This document shows, one piece after another, positions 35,545 through 46,171 of a DNA stretch of 64,000 bases. Under the pieces are notes generated by a model, which was given only the letters and a program-made list of their open reading frames with translations, was not told where the DNA came from and made no database searches. Where the stretch lies: contig CM056874.1 in assembly GCA_029876055.1 (NCBI GenBank), positions 8,990,001 through 9,054,000 on the forward strand. Direction: 5' to 3'. The stretch comes from Madurella fahalii. Lineage: Eukaryota > Ascomycota > Sordariomycetes > Sordariales. Each line of letters opens with the position of its first letter. The first letter of the stretch is position 1. Both the position numbers and the translations under genes were made by a program.

Positions 35545-36130
35545 TCACAGAGCCATGGCGGCGACAGCGACCAGGCCGGCGAGGGCCATGCCGGTGGCTT
35601 CATGACGGGCCGCTCCGCCTGTTGGCGTGCTCGAAGTCGTCACGGCGCCGGCGCCCCCAGTGGGAGTGGAAGAAGTGCCGGGACCGGACAGGGTCTCGGT
35701 GACATGGCCTTCGCAATGCCAATGGTCGCCGTGAGGCTCACAGCCGAAGGACTCGGTGGGGCTGGGCCCGAGGCTGCCGGTACCCGGCGCGTCGGTGTGG
35801 TCTTCATCGTCCTCATCACCGGCGGATGAAGTCGTGGTGAGCGCAGGGGCACTGGTAATCGCCGTGTCGGTGCCACCGGTAGTAGCAGTGGTTGTGACGC
35901 CAGTTGGCTGAGTTGTCACTCGAGGGCCCTCACAGTCCCTTAACATGAGATGTTAGTCTCGCTCTAGCATTCATAATGATTACCGGCAAACGAGCATCGG
36001 ATGGCGCCTACCAGTGGTCGTTATGAGGCACGCAGCCCACCGACTCGGTCGGGGACGGGCCGGGGTCTTCCTGTGCCAACGCGGCCGAGAGAAGGCCCAG
36101 GAAGAGAGCAGCATAAGTGACAGCCTTCAT
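35545..36130 (-). CDS. Small secreted protein with two C-x8-C His modules (candidate zinc binder)
   Basis: Exon 1 is 36130-36012 and exon 2 is 35938-35545 (intron 73 bp), giving 170 residues. Residues 1-19 are a signal peptide ending LSAALA. Two near-identical motifs follow: GPSPTESVGCVPHNDHWDC (Cys33-Cys42) and GPSPTESFGCEPHGDHWHC (Cys106-Cys115). Each has Cys, two His and Cys in ten residues, suited to bind Zn2+ or Cu2+. Between them is a Thr-rich, then acidic stretch (GDEDDEDH). The C-terminus ends in a hydrophobic run (MALAGLVAVAAMAL) after small residues, so a GPI anchor on the cell wall is possible. The intron splits Trp40 after its second base. The gene is transcribed away from the ZIP transporter gene 1.2 kb to the right, whose ectodomain uses the same module. 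A role in zinc capture is inference. Confidence 0.88.
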
Positions 36131-36666
36131 TTTGATTCTCCGAGAATGATGCTCATAGATAAGAGTGACCAATCGACGTGAGAGCGGGCCGGAGCGAGAG
36201 CGGAGGGAGAAAACAGACATGAACGGAAAGGTCGGCCATGATATATATGACATAACGCAACGTAAAGTGGCTCACCAACCAGCCAACTCGCCCCCACGAA
36301 GGGCGGCCCAAAATAGGGCCCGCTTCCGTCCGTCATGGAAAGCTGAACTGCGCCGTAAACGGTATTGATGGGTGCCAATGCCAAGAGACCGAAGCACGGG
36401 TTAAGCAGCCTGTTTTAGCCTGGAAGCCCGGCCACGTTGGAGCATAGTCGGTTAGGTATTCCTGTTCAGTCGATCAGATGTGCGTGCCTGCCCCCGGATC
36501 GGGACTCGGGAGTGAGGGCTGCGGGCGGTGGTTGGCAGCGGTTTGGGCTGGGCCAAGTTAAAGTTCCTCGCTTCCACTGTTTGGACCGGTCGGTCGCGGA
36601 AACGGCAACCAGGACAGGCGGCGGCACGGGTGGAGCAGACCAGGCCTGAGGCCGGCGAGCAGTCGT

Positions 36667-36672
36667 CAAGGT
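36667..36672 (+). promoter_or_regulatory. CAAGGT core, candidate zinc-response site 1
   Basis: An exact hexamer matching the core of the ZafA/Zap1 zinc-response element known from Aspergillus and yeast. Spacing to the next copy is 26 bases. Confidence 0.4.
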
Positions 36673-36692
36673 TCTCAGCCTAGGCGGGCCAT

Positions 36693-36698
36693 CAAGGT
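36693..36698 (+). promoter_or_regulatory. CAAGGT core, candidate zinc-response site 2
   Basis: A second exact hexamer on the same strand, close to site 1; paired sites are common in zinc-regulated promoters. Confidence 0.4.
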
Positions 36699-36889
36699 GC
36701 CCGGCACAAGATTGCGTGCGTTCTGGGCGGCCAAGGGGCCAATCAGATGTTGGAGAATTATTTTCTTCACCCCGGATCAAGGCCAGCACTCGGCCACTTT
36801 CCACTTTCATGCGGGAATCGCGGCGTGGCCTTCATTGGACTCGAGTCGAGTCAAGCTCCATCCACCGGGTGCCTACCTAGGGTTCCCAC

Positions 36890-36922
36890 CGCCACCACCA
36901 CCACCACCACCACCACCACCAC
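36890..36922. repeat. (ACC)n microsatellite
   Basis: About eleven CAC/ACC units lie in the divergent promoter. Confidence 0.9.
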
Positions 36923-37262
36923 CAGTCCACCATTACCAACCTGCTGCCAGTCGGACCCTGCCGAGCCGAGTTTTGCTACCATCTGCCTCTACTTCTCTCG
37001 CCAGACCCCCCCTTCCCATCTGTCGACAGACATATCCGGAATCCTACTGCTACCTGTGTGGCGCGACACTGAGAAGCCCTGGATGCTGCGCTCCTCCGAC
37101 CCGACTTGGAATTGTCGCGCTGCGTCGTCCGTCTCCCCCGATCCCTCCCCGGCTTTGCAGCCAAGGCACCCCCACCCCCGAGGAGAAGCGCATAAAGCCA
37201 CAATCAGTGCGTCTCGGACCCGAATTGGCACCTGAGAGTAGCCTTGTCGGGCCTTCACGGAC

Positions 37263-37268
37263 ACCTTG
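37263..37268 (-). promoter_or_regulatory. ACCTTG (CAAGGT on minus), candidate zinc-response site 3
   Basis: This is an inverted copy about 95 bases before the ZIP start codon. It could lie in the 5' UTR or core promoter. Confidence 0.4.
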
Positions 37269-37359
37269 ACCTACCTTATATTGCGCCTTGCTCCCGTGTC
37301 GGCCCCGCTGCCGCTGGATTCCTCGACGCTTGTCCCGCCCGACTCGTCTTGCACACGCC

Positions 37360-39532
37360 ATGCTCCGGCTCCAGCCTGCCTTCCGGGCAGCAGCCATCTA
37401 TGGCCTACTAACGGCCCCGTTCGTGGACCCGGTCTTGGCCTCCGTCTCTCCGCTCGAGCATCGGGCGCCGCACGTGAATCCTACCCCCTCCGATCCCTCG
37501 CCGGCCACCATCACTGCCGTGTCCGAGTGTCATCTCCACGGAACCGTGCAATACTGCCAAGCAGGGACCACTGAGTTTAGGATATCAGGCTCTGTCACTG
37601 CCTCATCCTACACCGACTGCCACAATCATGACGCCGATACGTAAGTCACATCATGCCGTCCTCGCTGAGTATTCGACTAAACAAGGCCATTATCGTAGCT
37701 TCTGTATGGCGCCGACCGGCGAGGTGCAGATCATCGCCGCTCAAGCAGCCCCCATCACACCAACTCCCACCCAGTCGGCTCCGGCAATGAGCGTAACCGC
37801 CGTGTCGGACTGCCATCTGCACAGCTCATCACTGTGAGTAACCTGACGACTCCATTCGTGCTCTGCCTTTTGAAGTTTTGATGAAGCAGATGCTGAGATT
37901 TTTTTTTTTTTTTTCTCAAGCGCCTGTATGGCTGGTGCAACTGAGTACTATGTGCACACAACCGTCACAGCAACACAGGATATCCCTCCGGCCTTCACTG
38001 GGTGTCACGCCCATGGCTCTGAGACGTATGTGATGCCCGATTTCCGTTAAGAAATCATTGCTGACGCCCTCTAGCTTCTGTGTAACCCCAGAGGGTGACG
38101 ATGTAGAAATCTCGCTTGCGTCCGAGGAATCGGGTCAAGACCACGAGGAGGAAGAATCGGGCGAGCAAAACTGCCACTTTCATGCCGGCGTTGAGTAAGT
38201 CACCCTCGGAACATGCCACCGACCCGTAGCCCTAACTGGCGACAGGCACTGCACAGGCCATTCGGGCGAAGAGGGTCAGCGAAATTGCTCCCGGGTCGAA
38301 CGAGACTACAACATCCGTCTCCGCATCGGCCTCCTGTTTGTCATGCTAGTCACCAGCTCCATCGGCGTCTTTAGCCCTATCATCATGTCCTCCTTCGTCT
38401 CGCCCAAGAATGTTGTCTTCACCATCCTCAGGCAATTCGGCACCGGCGTCATCATCTCGACCGCGTTTGTCCATGTGAGTTTGTCCAACGCCCAGCATGG
38501 CTTACACGACTGACCAATGGCGTGACAGCTCTATACACACGCGAACCTCATGTTTCAAAACGAGTGCCTCGGCGAGCTCTCTTACGAAGCCACAACGGCG
38601 GGGATTCTCATGGCCGGCATCTTCCTGTCGTTTCTGGTCGAGTACCTCGGAAACCGGCTCATTCAATGGCACGAAGCCAAGTCGCCCAGCGCGAGCGTCG
38701 AGTCGGCCTCACAGGCACACGGACACGGACACGGGCATATCTCAGTCTCCACCCGGACCGACCTGGTCAACATCTCTGTCCTCGAAGCCGGCATCATCTT
38801 CCACTCCCTCCGTAAGTTCGCAGTCGATGGTATCAACCAAGTAGCCATCGATCCGGCCCGGCTAACCCGCGCCGCTCAGTAATCGGCCTCACGCTCGTCG
38901 TAGCAGGCGACTCCTTCTTCCTCACCCTCTTCGTCGTGATCGTCTTCCACCAAATGTTCGAGGGGCTCGCCCTCGGCACGCGCATCGCCGCGCTCGGCCG
39001 GCCCTGCCCGACGACCGCTCCAGCGACCCTCAGCCACTCGCACGGCCACGCAATCGAAGCCAAAACAACGACGACGACAACAACAACAACAACAGCACCC
39101 CCCGTTGCGCCCGCCGACCCGTCCGCCGAAGGCAAGCACACCCACGACGAGTCCAACAGCACGCACACCAGCGCCGCGTCCTCTTCCTCCTCCTCCTCAT
39201 CAGGGAGCGTCCTCGCGGGGTCGCACGTGCCGATGCGGAAGAAGGTGGGGCTGGCGGCGGCGTTCGCGCTGGTGACGCCGCTGGGGATGGCGATCGGGAT
39301 CGGGGCGCTGCACAACTTCAACGGCAACGACCCGGCGACGGTCATCGCCATCGGCACGCTCGACGCGCTGTCGGCGGGCATCCTGGTGTGGGTGGGTGTG
39401 GTCGAGATGTGGGCGCACGACTGGATGCTCGGCGGCGAGCTGACGCGCGCCGGCCCGCTCCGCACGTCGCTCGGCCTGACCGCGCTCGTGGCCGGCATGG
39501 CGATTATGAGTCTGCTGGGGAAGTGGGCTTGA
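37360..39532 (+). CDS. ZIP-family zinc transporter with five C-x8-C modules in the ectodomain
   Basis: The gene has seven exons: 37360-37640, 37699-37833, 37921-38025, 38075-38194, 38246-38474, 38529-38811 and 38880-39532, giving 601 residues. A hydrophobic leader is followed by five modules of form CHxHxxxxxC: Cys57-66 (CHLHGTVQYC), 87-96 (CHNHDADTFC), 132-141 (CHLHSSSLAC), 167-176 (CHAHGSETFC) and 207-216 (CHFHAGVEHC). The ZIP fold (PF02535) begins near residue 230 with RIGLLFVMLVTSSIGVFSPI and FGTGVIISTAFVHL. A His-rich loop follows (AHGHGHGHIS). The metal-site helices come next, FHQMFEGLALGTRI and ALHNFNGNDPATV, then GILVWVGVVEMWAHDWM. It should import zinc across the plasma membrane. Introns 1-4 each cut a module at codon 8, phase 2. 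A T10 run (ACG/ACA repeats) marks a low-complexity loop near 39061-39095. Confidence 0.93.
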
Positions 39533-39787
39533 TTGGGGGGTTTGCCCGTTGGGGAACTGGAAGCGGGGGGTTTGTTCTTTGCGGTGGTTTGGTTTGGGTT
39601 TGACCACGGGCATTCTCAGTGGCGTTTGGGGCGCATTCGGGCTCGTGGAAGGCGGTTTGGTTCGGTGTTTTCGGCGTATCCACATGTGGAAATGGTCGAA
39701 AGATACCTTCAGGTAATCTATACTATCAATGGTATGACGCTTGTGTTGGGAACCACAGCAGTGGTATTTGTAACGCTGGCGACGACG

Positions 39788-39930
39788 AACGGAATGAAAC
39801 TATTGATATTGTACATTAATTACAATTTCACCTACCCTGGTGATGGCCTCCCATCTAGGAGCGGAATGAAACTATTGGTACATTCATTACAACCTCACCC
39901 ACCTGTGATGACGGCCTCCCACCTAGGAAC
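39788..39930. repeat. Tandem duplication, two copies of about 70 bp, diverged by transitions
   Basis: Both copies share GGAATGAAACTATTG, then TACATT-ATTACAA, CTCAC or TTCAC, then GGCCTCCCA and CTAG. Copy 1 (39788-39858) has T at several places where copy 2 (39859-39926) has C, for example CAATTTCACCTACC against CAACCTCACCCACC. A third partial start (GGAACGGAGTGG) follows. The differences are mostly C to T. Confidence 0.75.
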
Positions 39931-40534
39931 GGAGTGGCGCTTCAAACCAGACACACTCTGAATCCCCTATCCCCGCTACCTACACCCCACTCCAGGCTAA
40001 GCGTATTTACACTGCAGCGGCTATAGTCAAGGATTGCGGTTATGTGGTATGGATCGTAGGCAAAGATCCATCCATTGGATTGGACCTGCGTCCGCAACCG
40101 CTCACACCAAGACGGCCACCAGTTGCCTTACACCAGGGAAGTGCCTACTCTCAGTTGTTTCGAGTGCACAGATATCAGACAGCTCAGGCGGGCCGTTCCA
40201 GTTTTCGGCTGCTCAATTTGACTATAATAGCCCTCTTTCAGCGCTGCACATCATCTCACCCTCTTTTCCACGACTAAACCACTACCAGCTCAGCCCTCAG
40301 TTTTGCCACCAACTTGCTATCACCGACTGGGATGTTCTTCTCGCGCCTCTTATGTTTCCCCGTTGGTTATGCTAAAGGAGCGAGCGACGGGTAGCGGTGA
40401 CTCGAGACGGCGGCGACGGTGAGGCAGTCAGAAAAGGTCGGTGGGGTCATACTTCCTCTGCTAACAGGCACTGACAAGGTCTGGCTCCCGTGTCGCGATT
40501 AAGTAGATACAGGCTTCCAACCATCCTCCTCCAC

Positions 40535-41060
40535 CATCGAGATACCAAGGCGGCAAGGCACGCCGGACCTTCCTCGAGCAAGTCGAACAAATCCCCAGGA
40601 GTGAGCTGTTATGGAGTGGGAGGGTAAAGGCGCGCTTATACCGAACCAGGTGATCCCAGGGCACCATTTTGTTCTCCTCATCTGTGCTGTTGTTCTCTTC
40701 AGCTGATACAAGAGTGTATAACGTTGACAATGGAGGAAGAATAGGACTCTTTGGAATAGGAGCATCTTCTTGGAGTATACTCGTGAATGCGTAGTCATTT
40801 TTAAAATCTTCACCTTCAAAAAAGGCTATACAATTCTGCAAATTATAGAATTTCTATTTCGTTTGCGTAGAACCGGCTATTCTACTAGGCTAGGGTAAGC
40901 TACACAAACGATGGGGGGCAGGACTTTTCCAGTAGCACTGGTTTCGACGGTGATGACGGGTTAGGTCTAGAATTGAGAAAACAAGAAAATCCGAGAACTG
41001 TAACCTGAGCTCTGGCCGGGTGTGTCATTTATTCCAGGAGCTTCAACAATCACGAAATGC
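40535..41060 (-). repeat. Dispersed repeat, copy A (two segments)
   Basis: On the minus strand, segment 1 (about 40780-40535) runs from CAAGAAGATGCTCCTATTC through TATTCTTCCTCCATTG and GAAGAGAACAACAG to GGATTTGTTCGA and TCCGGCGTG. It matches copy B at 48815-49033 on the plus strand. Segment 2 (about 41060-40970) has GATTGTTGAAGCTCCTG, AATGACACACCC and TTACAGTTCTCGG, matching 49033-49125. The order of the two segments is swapped relative to copy B. No transposase or terminal repeats are evident. Confidence 0.75.
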
Positions 41061-41339
41061 CCCGTCGATAAATCCTACGGGACTCGTCATGCAAGGAACG
41101 TTCGGATTCGGATCGGGAAAGGGGCGGCAAAGGAAGACACAGCCAACATTTTGCGGGAATGAAACAATACATTTAATGTCTATAGTTGCGGGTATCGATC
41201 GTACCTCGTAGCATAAATTCATTAATCACTAGGCGATACAACCATTGCATGACAGCCACCCATTTTTCCGACCAAAACACCATAATGAACTATCTCCCGC
41301 CAATACGCATTACCCACCCCCTTAATACTACCATTCGAC

Positions 41340-44300
41340 TCAAAGCCCAGGTCCCCATGTGCTCCCAACCCTTCCACCGTTCGCCTCCATCTCATACCTT
41401 CCTAAACTCTCTTGCCACGTCTGCCAGTCAAAACCTTCATCCACGTTCATGTCCATGTCGTCGGTCGTCATATTCGGCATGCGAAGGAAATCGGGCGACC
41501 CACTGGCCGGCCACAGCCACGACGGGAGATTGTCGTCGTTCTGCGGCGTTTGTACCATGGTATGTTGCGGTGTTTGCTGCTGCATATGGGCCGCGGTGCC
41601 CATTCCGGCAGGCGTCCCGCCCATATGGAGCCCAGCGTGTGCGGTAAGTGGTGTGCTCGGATTAAAGCCCAGGCTGCTGTCCACTCGCGAGACGTCTCCG
41701 ACCGGATACCCGAAGAGGGAGGCGCGCGCCATTTCGGGCCCATCTGCGGGAAACAATGCCGCGAAATCGGTCGAGACAAAGGTCGGGCTGGTCATGGCTG
41801 CGTCGAGGTACTCCATCAGCTCCGGTTTAACAAAGTCTACGTTAGATCCCGCATGAAGGCCGTCTACAGCCATGCCCTGGTGTGTGCCATGACTTCCTTG
41901 CACTTGCAATGGCGGGGGATGTTGCTGCTGCTGCTGCTGCTGTTCCTGTTGAGGCTTCTCGGCTGAATCTGGAGTTGGCGCCGGCGCATTGACCAGCTTG
42001 CGCCAGCGCTCCAGCACGATTAGGGCGTTCGGAATCGCGGCGAAGCTGGTCGGTGAGCCTGCAGCACGATCCTGGGTGTCGAGTTCCCGTGCGGCCTGTG
42101 GATCTGCCCGCAGCCGTGCGATCTCGGCTTCGCGATGTTTTTTCACCTTGAGGTACAGCTTCCGCAGCGGCACCCAAACAGCGTGATGGCTTGCCAGCTT
42201 CTCCAAATCGGCGGGCTTGGGGTCGGAGAAGGTCAAGTTGAGCGCGGCCCAGGCGCGCTCGGATTTGGGGCCCCATGGCCGATGCGAAGCTTCGATCAGG
42301 GTGTAAGCCAGGGCGTGCCAATGGCTCCAGGTCTGGAACAGCCAGCGCCAATGCCTGCATCGCGAGTCGGTGTTCAATATATGGGTGTATTCAAACACTT
42401 CGAGGGCTGAGTTGAATAGGCGAGCTCGCACCTCTTCCGAGAGGTACTCATTGCCCGGCCCCGGGAACAGGACGGGTTGATAGATGACCAGCGTCATCTT
42501 GGCGACAATGACGCGGGTGAGATTGGATGCCACCCAGAACATGGGGTTCGAGTTGTCCTTCAGCAACCGATCCTTGACCCTCCTGTGCAGATCAGTGAGC
42601 AACGCTTCGCGCTCCTCTAGCGATTTCCCCGCGTCGCGGGGGCAGCTGAGCGTCATGTCGGACGACGCAGTGTGCAACCGCCTCGATAGAGCGCAAATCT
42701 CGTATCGTATGAGTGAGAAGGCCATGTCCGTGGTGCCCTCTCTCGGTTCGGGAAGATCTTGGGTCTCTTCGGAGATGTCGTTGTCGTTGATATTAAGGGG
42801 GAGCTGCGTATCGAAAGTTCCGTCGACAATCATGAAGTCGGTCCCTTGGTCCTCGGCAGACCGGAGGTCGAGGACGCACACGGCCCAGAAGACCCGCCGC
42901 CTCATCTCGATCTCGAAGGGGGTCAGGTTGGGGAAGTGAGTCCCGTCGCGATGAAGCCCCAGCGCCTGGCTCATGCGGATGACGAGGGCGGTAAGGGACC
43001 AGACGAATCTCGTGTCGTCGTGCCGGCGGACGAGCACGAGAAAGAGCAAGAAGGCCTGTACCACTGTGATATCGGGTTTGGTGAGAAACTCAGCCTTTGC
43101 TAACGCCTGTTCGAGCGCGAATCGGTATTGTTGGATGAGGACGGATTTCTCGGCGTTAAAGTTGAGCTTGACCTGCAGTGGTGTTAGGAGATGCCGTGAC
43201 CCGTGGAGAAGCGGAAACATACTTCATCTTCCTCCAGCGAAGTGATGGAGGCGTAATAGATGGAAAACATCAACGCCTCCATGGGAGGGGTGAGGTTGTC
43301 CATGTTGTGGCGAAGATCTTTTATCACCTTGCTCATGGAGGGCACGTGGATGACTTTGAGGATGGGGTCCACGTTCTCCTGGTAGACCTGCCATATGAAA
43401 GGAATCTGGGATGGCAAGGGGTGCAAGGACTTGAGGTCGACATCGGCGGAGCGGTATCCGAGGATGAAGGATTGGTGGTCTATCAAGTTCTTGTCGTTCC
43501 CGGTGGATTCGGGCGTGGCCTCCAGGTCTGACTCTTCGGATTCTTCGTCGGTGAGGTGCTGTGACTCCTTTCGTAGCTCATCCAGCTACTGCCATGTCAA
43601 CATTGCACAGACGCGGCGCTCAAACGCGGATATCGGCCTACCTCATCGTTGATGGACGACCAGAGCCCACTGCTAACATAGCGTGTGACTCCTTTCTCGC
43701 CAAGTACCAGCCTACCAAATTGCTTGTGCACGTCGGGCGAGGCTTTCCGCAGCGAGTCGGGCTCCGACAGAGTCCCTGACCCCGGCCTTCCCGACAACCG
43801 CGGCCCTCCGGCACCGGGCCCGCTGGTTGGTGAATCGTGGCTGTGGCCGCCGCCACTAGCAGGACTCGCGGCATAAAATGCGGAGCCAAGACGCCCGCCA
43901 ATGGTGTGGTCATCTCTCCCAGCTTCGGGCGAGGTAGCAGTGCTGTAGGGTTGGCGCACAGTTTCCACTTCGATCTGGCCGCTCAGCTCCTCGACGATTC
44001 CCTCCAGCTTGCGCAGTCGTTTCATCAGCTCCAACTCGCGCTCGCTAGACGGTTGCTTCGCCGGCGCATTGGGGTCCTTCGGCCGGGGACGGCGGGGTGC
44101 CCTGCCCGGGGCTGGGAAGATGCATGGGATCTGGGCTCGACGGCAATTCGAGCATGGCATGTGTTTGTCGCACCGGACCTTTTGTTTGTCAGCAAACCTT
44201 TTCCTGTGGGCAGGCAGGCAGGAGACAAGGTAGGCTACCTTTCTTCTCCTACACGTCACGCAGCTGCGAGGATTCAAGGCGGCCGAAGCCACGGCCGTGG

Positions 44301-44457
44301 GAGAATAAACGGAGGCACCGGGCGGGGGGTGGCGCGCGAGGGCCAGAATCTGCTGGGCGTCGTAGCCATCCTGGGCACTCGTCATCGACGCAGTCTCGGT
44401 CCTCGGGCTCTCTTCCGGCGCGGGGCCTCGCGCGCTTGTAATTCCTTCCCCGGTCAT
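41340..44457 (-). CDS. Zn2Cys6 transcription factor with fungal-specific domain
   Basis: The gene has four exons: 44457-44239, 44178-43642, 43585-43223 and 43172-41340, giving 983 residues. The start is the first ATG (an earlier in-frame codon is GTG). The zinc cluster spans residues 66-92: CVTCRRRK, then VRCDKHMPCSNCRRAQIPC. Intron 1 cuts it after the RRRK, a common position. A short coiled-coil dimerisation stretch follows (ELELMKRLRKLEGIVEELSG). The Fungal_trans domain (PF04082) lies around residues 325-600: MEALMFSIYYASITSLEEDE, RMSQALGLHRDGTHFP and EIEMRRRVFWAVCVLDLRSA. The C-terminal part is low in complexity with a Q8 run (41927-41952) and Met/Gln-rich stretches, probably an activation domain. 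Targets are unknown. It sits 1.8 kb from the ZIP gene but no link is shown. Confidence 0.93.
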
Positions 44458-45586
44458 GGTGGCGGACGTGGGAGACACGGCGGGTGTTCGACGGGGGTTT
44501 CAATTGCAGCATTCAATGCCGCATCAGATTGCTGGCGCTGGCGGGGTCGGATAGCCGCGGGCGCTGCGGTGCCGGACGCATTAGAAGGCTTCCCTATCCT
44601 TGAGGGGCACGAATCCAGTCTCCCTAGGCGATTGTTCGTTGACTGCAAAGCTCACTCAACTCCAGCGCTTCGGGCACACTATCCGCGATCAGCTTTGTTT
44701 CGCTGCTGGTGACGAGAAAAGGGTAAAGACTGACAGCTGCTAAAAAGATTTGGTGGGGTATCTGCCGTTTGACGCCAAGAAAACGAGTGGCCAATGCTCC
44801 ACCGGTTGAGGCCCCAAAGCTGCAGCGCGCAGCATCTTGGTCTGCAAAGTCCTGCCAAGGAGTCCATTGGGCCGGTGGTCCAGACCTCATGACCTGAACA
44901 GGCCGTCTTGGGGCGACATTTCTGTCAGCATCCGAGGGATGTCTGAGTAATCGTCCTGGCGATCATTCTGCTCGCAACTACATAGTACGTCGAGGCCGGA
45001 TCGAGTTTTTAAAAGACATACCGATGCCGGGAATACACACCGCACCACCGGGATAATGGATCCTCCAGTGCAGATGGATGTTGGCGCCAGAAGCATCTGG
45101 TGCATTGTTTGTTGGAGACGCGACTTGCTGCAACAACTTCTTGTATTGTCTACGTATAGTTATGGAGTCTCTTAGCTTTGATACAATACCATACCTGCCT
45201 GTCTGAGGCATCTAAAAAAAACGGTAGGACAAAGCCATGTTCTCTGAATGGTTCCAGTATTCTTGGCCGAGTGCTCGGCGCTCGGGAGCAAGTTCGGCTG
45301 CCCCGCTATCCAAGCCCCCTAGTCGGAGACCCCAACTCGCCGTTGCGGGTCGACAATCTCTTTGTTGAGGACAGAGGATCGAAGCAGTGGAGCACCCCGA
45401 GATGCATCCGCCGTGAAATTGGCCCATCAGTGATTAGGTTCGACAATGCACCCAGTCCTACACTAGGTATCCCTCCGAGCCGCTTCGCCAATCCGTCAAT
45501 CTTTTTCTTTCAGTGGAAGAAATCGATTTCATTGGTCCGTGTAGCTGCACTGCGAAGAGAGCGAGCAGCAAGTGGCAATGCAGTGC
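44458..45586. other. Intergenic region
   Basis: No supported gene. Minus-strand open frames at 44624-44890 and 44978-45211 lack motifs and splice logic. The first part is the upstream DNA of the Zn2Cys6 gene. Confidence 0.45.
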
Positions 45587-46171
45587 CTAGACCAGCGACT
45601 CAATATCGGGGTAATCCCTAAGCAGATTGATAATAGGCAGGAAAAACTTTTGGTCTCCGCTCTCAGCGATAACGGCCCTGACGTCAGACCACGACTTCCA
45701 GCACCAGGACTCGCACTTTTCGGGCTCCATGACCTGTGCCGACAAAGCTTAGTTGATTGCCCGCTAGCGGCAGCAGGTGTTAATAACATGGGGATGAACA
45801 TACCTTTGGTTCCTGTGTCTCATCAACTCTCTGGCACAGAACGAACAACGTGACATAATGTTTTGATGCCGAGAAAACGTCGTTCGTGACGGCGACAAGC
45901 TTCTCGGCACGAACAACGAGGCCTGTCTCCTCCAGTGTCTCGCGCTCGGCGCACACAAGGTAGCTCTCTCCCATTTCAAGATGTCCCCCGGGGAACTGCC
46001 ATTGGCCTGAGTCGAATGTCAGCGTGGATGGAAAGCGACAGGTCAATGGTGAGGAAACGGGGAAATCTCACCGGCTCCAATTCCTTTTCGAACGCCCATT
46101 ACCAGTCTTCCCTGCGCATCCTTTACAAGGGCTGCGACTCCGACCCGGACAGCAGGGCTTGGTATCGTCAT
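45587..46171 (-). CDS. NUDIX hydrolase (MTH1/NUDT15-like)
   Basis: The gene has three exons: 46171-46072, 46006-45804 and 45733-45587, with introns of 65 and 70 bp, giving 149 residues. The protein starts MTIPSPAVRVGVAALVKDAQ and GRLVMGVRKGIGAGQWQFPG. The Nudix box is complete: GHLEMGESYLVCAERETLEE followed by TGL (G-x5-E-x7-REx2EExG). Next are KHYVTLFVLCQRVDETQEP and EPEKCESWCWKSWSDV, and the end is LFLPIINLLRDYP-like (as read KFFLPIINLLRDYP). The single-domain size and the WQFPGGHLE motif fit the NUDT15/MTH1 group, which hydrolyses oxidised or other nucleoside triphosphates in the cytosol with Mg2+. The reading frame is clean after splicing. Confidence 0.93.

Larger units (their letters stand above)
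36131..37359. promoter_or_regulatory. Divergent promoter region of the secreted protein and the ZIP transporter
   Basis: This is 1.2 kb of shared upstream DNA. It contains three exact CAAGGT cores (36667-36672, 36693-36698 and, on the other strand as ACCTTG, 37263-37268), the core recognised by Zap1/ZafA zinc regulators in studied fungi. An ATATATAT stretch at 36240-36248 may be the TATA box of the secreted-protein gene (about 115 bases upstream of its ATG). A (CAC/ACC)n tract lies at about 36890-36922. No gene is seen inside. Confidence 0.55.
39533..41339. other. Intergenic region with repeats
   Basis: This holds the ZIP 3' UTR, a diverged tandem duplication (39788-39930) and one copy of a dispersed repeat (40535-41060). 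Small open frames at 40461-40841 belong to the repeat. I see no host gene. Confidence 0.55.

Noticed and set aside
38833..39685. Long minus-strand ORFs opposite the ZIP gene
   Set aside because: Shadows of exon 7; the plus strand carries clear ZIP motifs.
45178..45621. 147-codon plus-strand ORF opposite the NUDIX region
   Set aside because: Composition is irregular and its end overlaps the 3' end of the well supported NUDIX gene.
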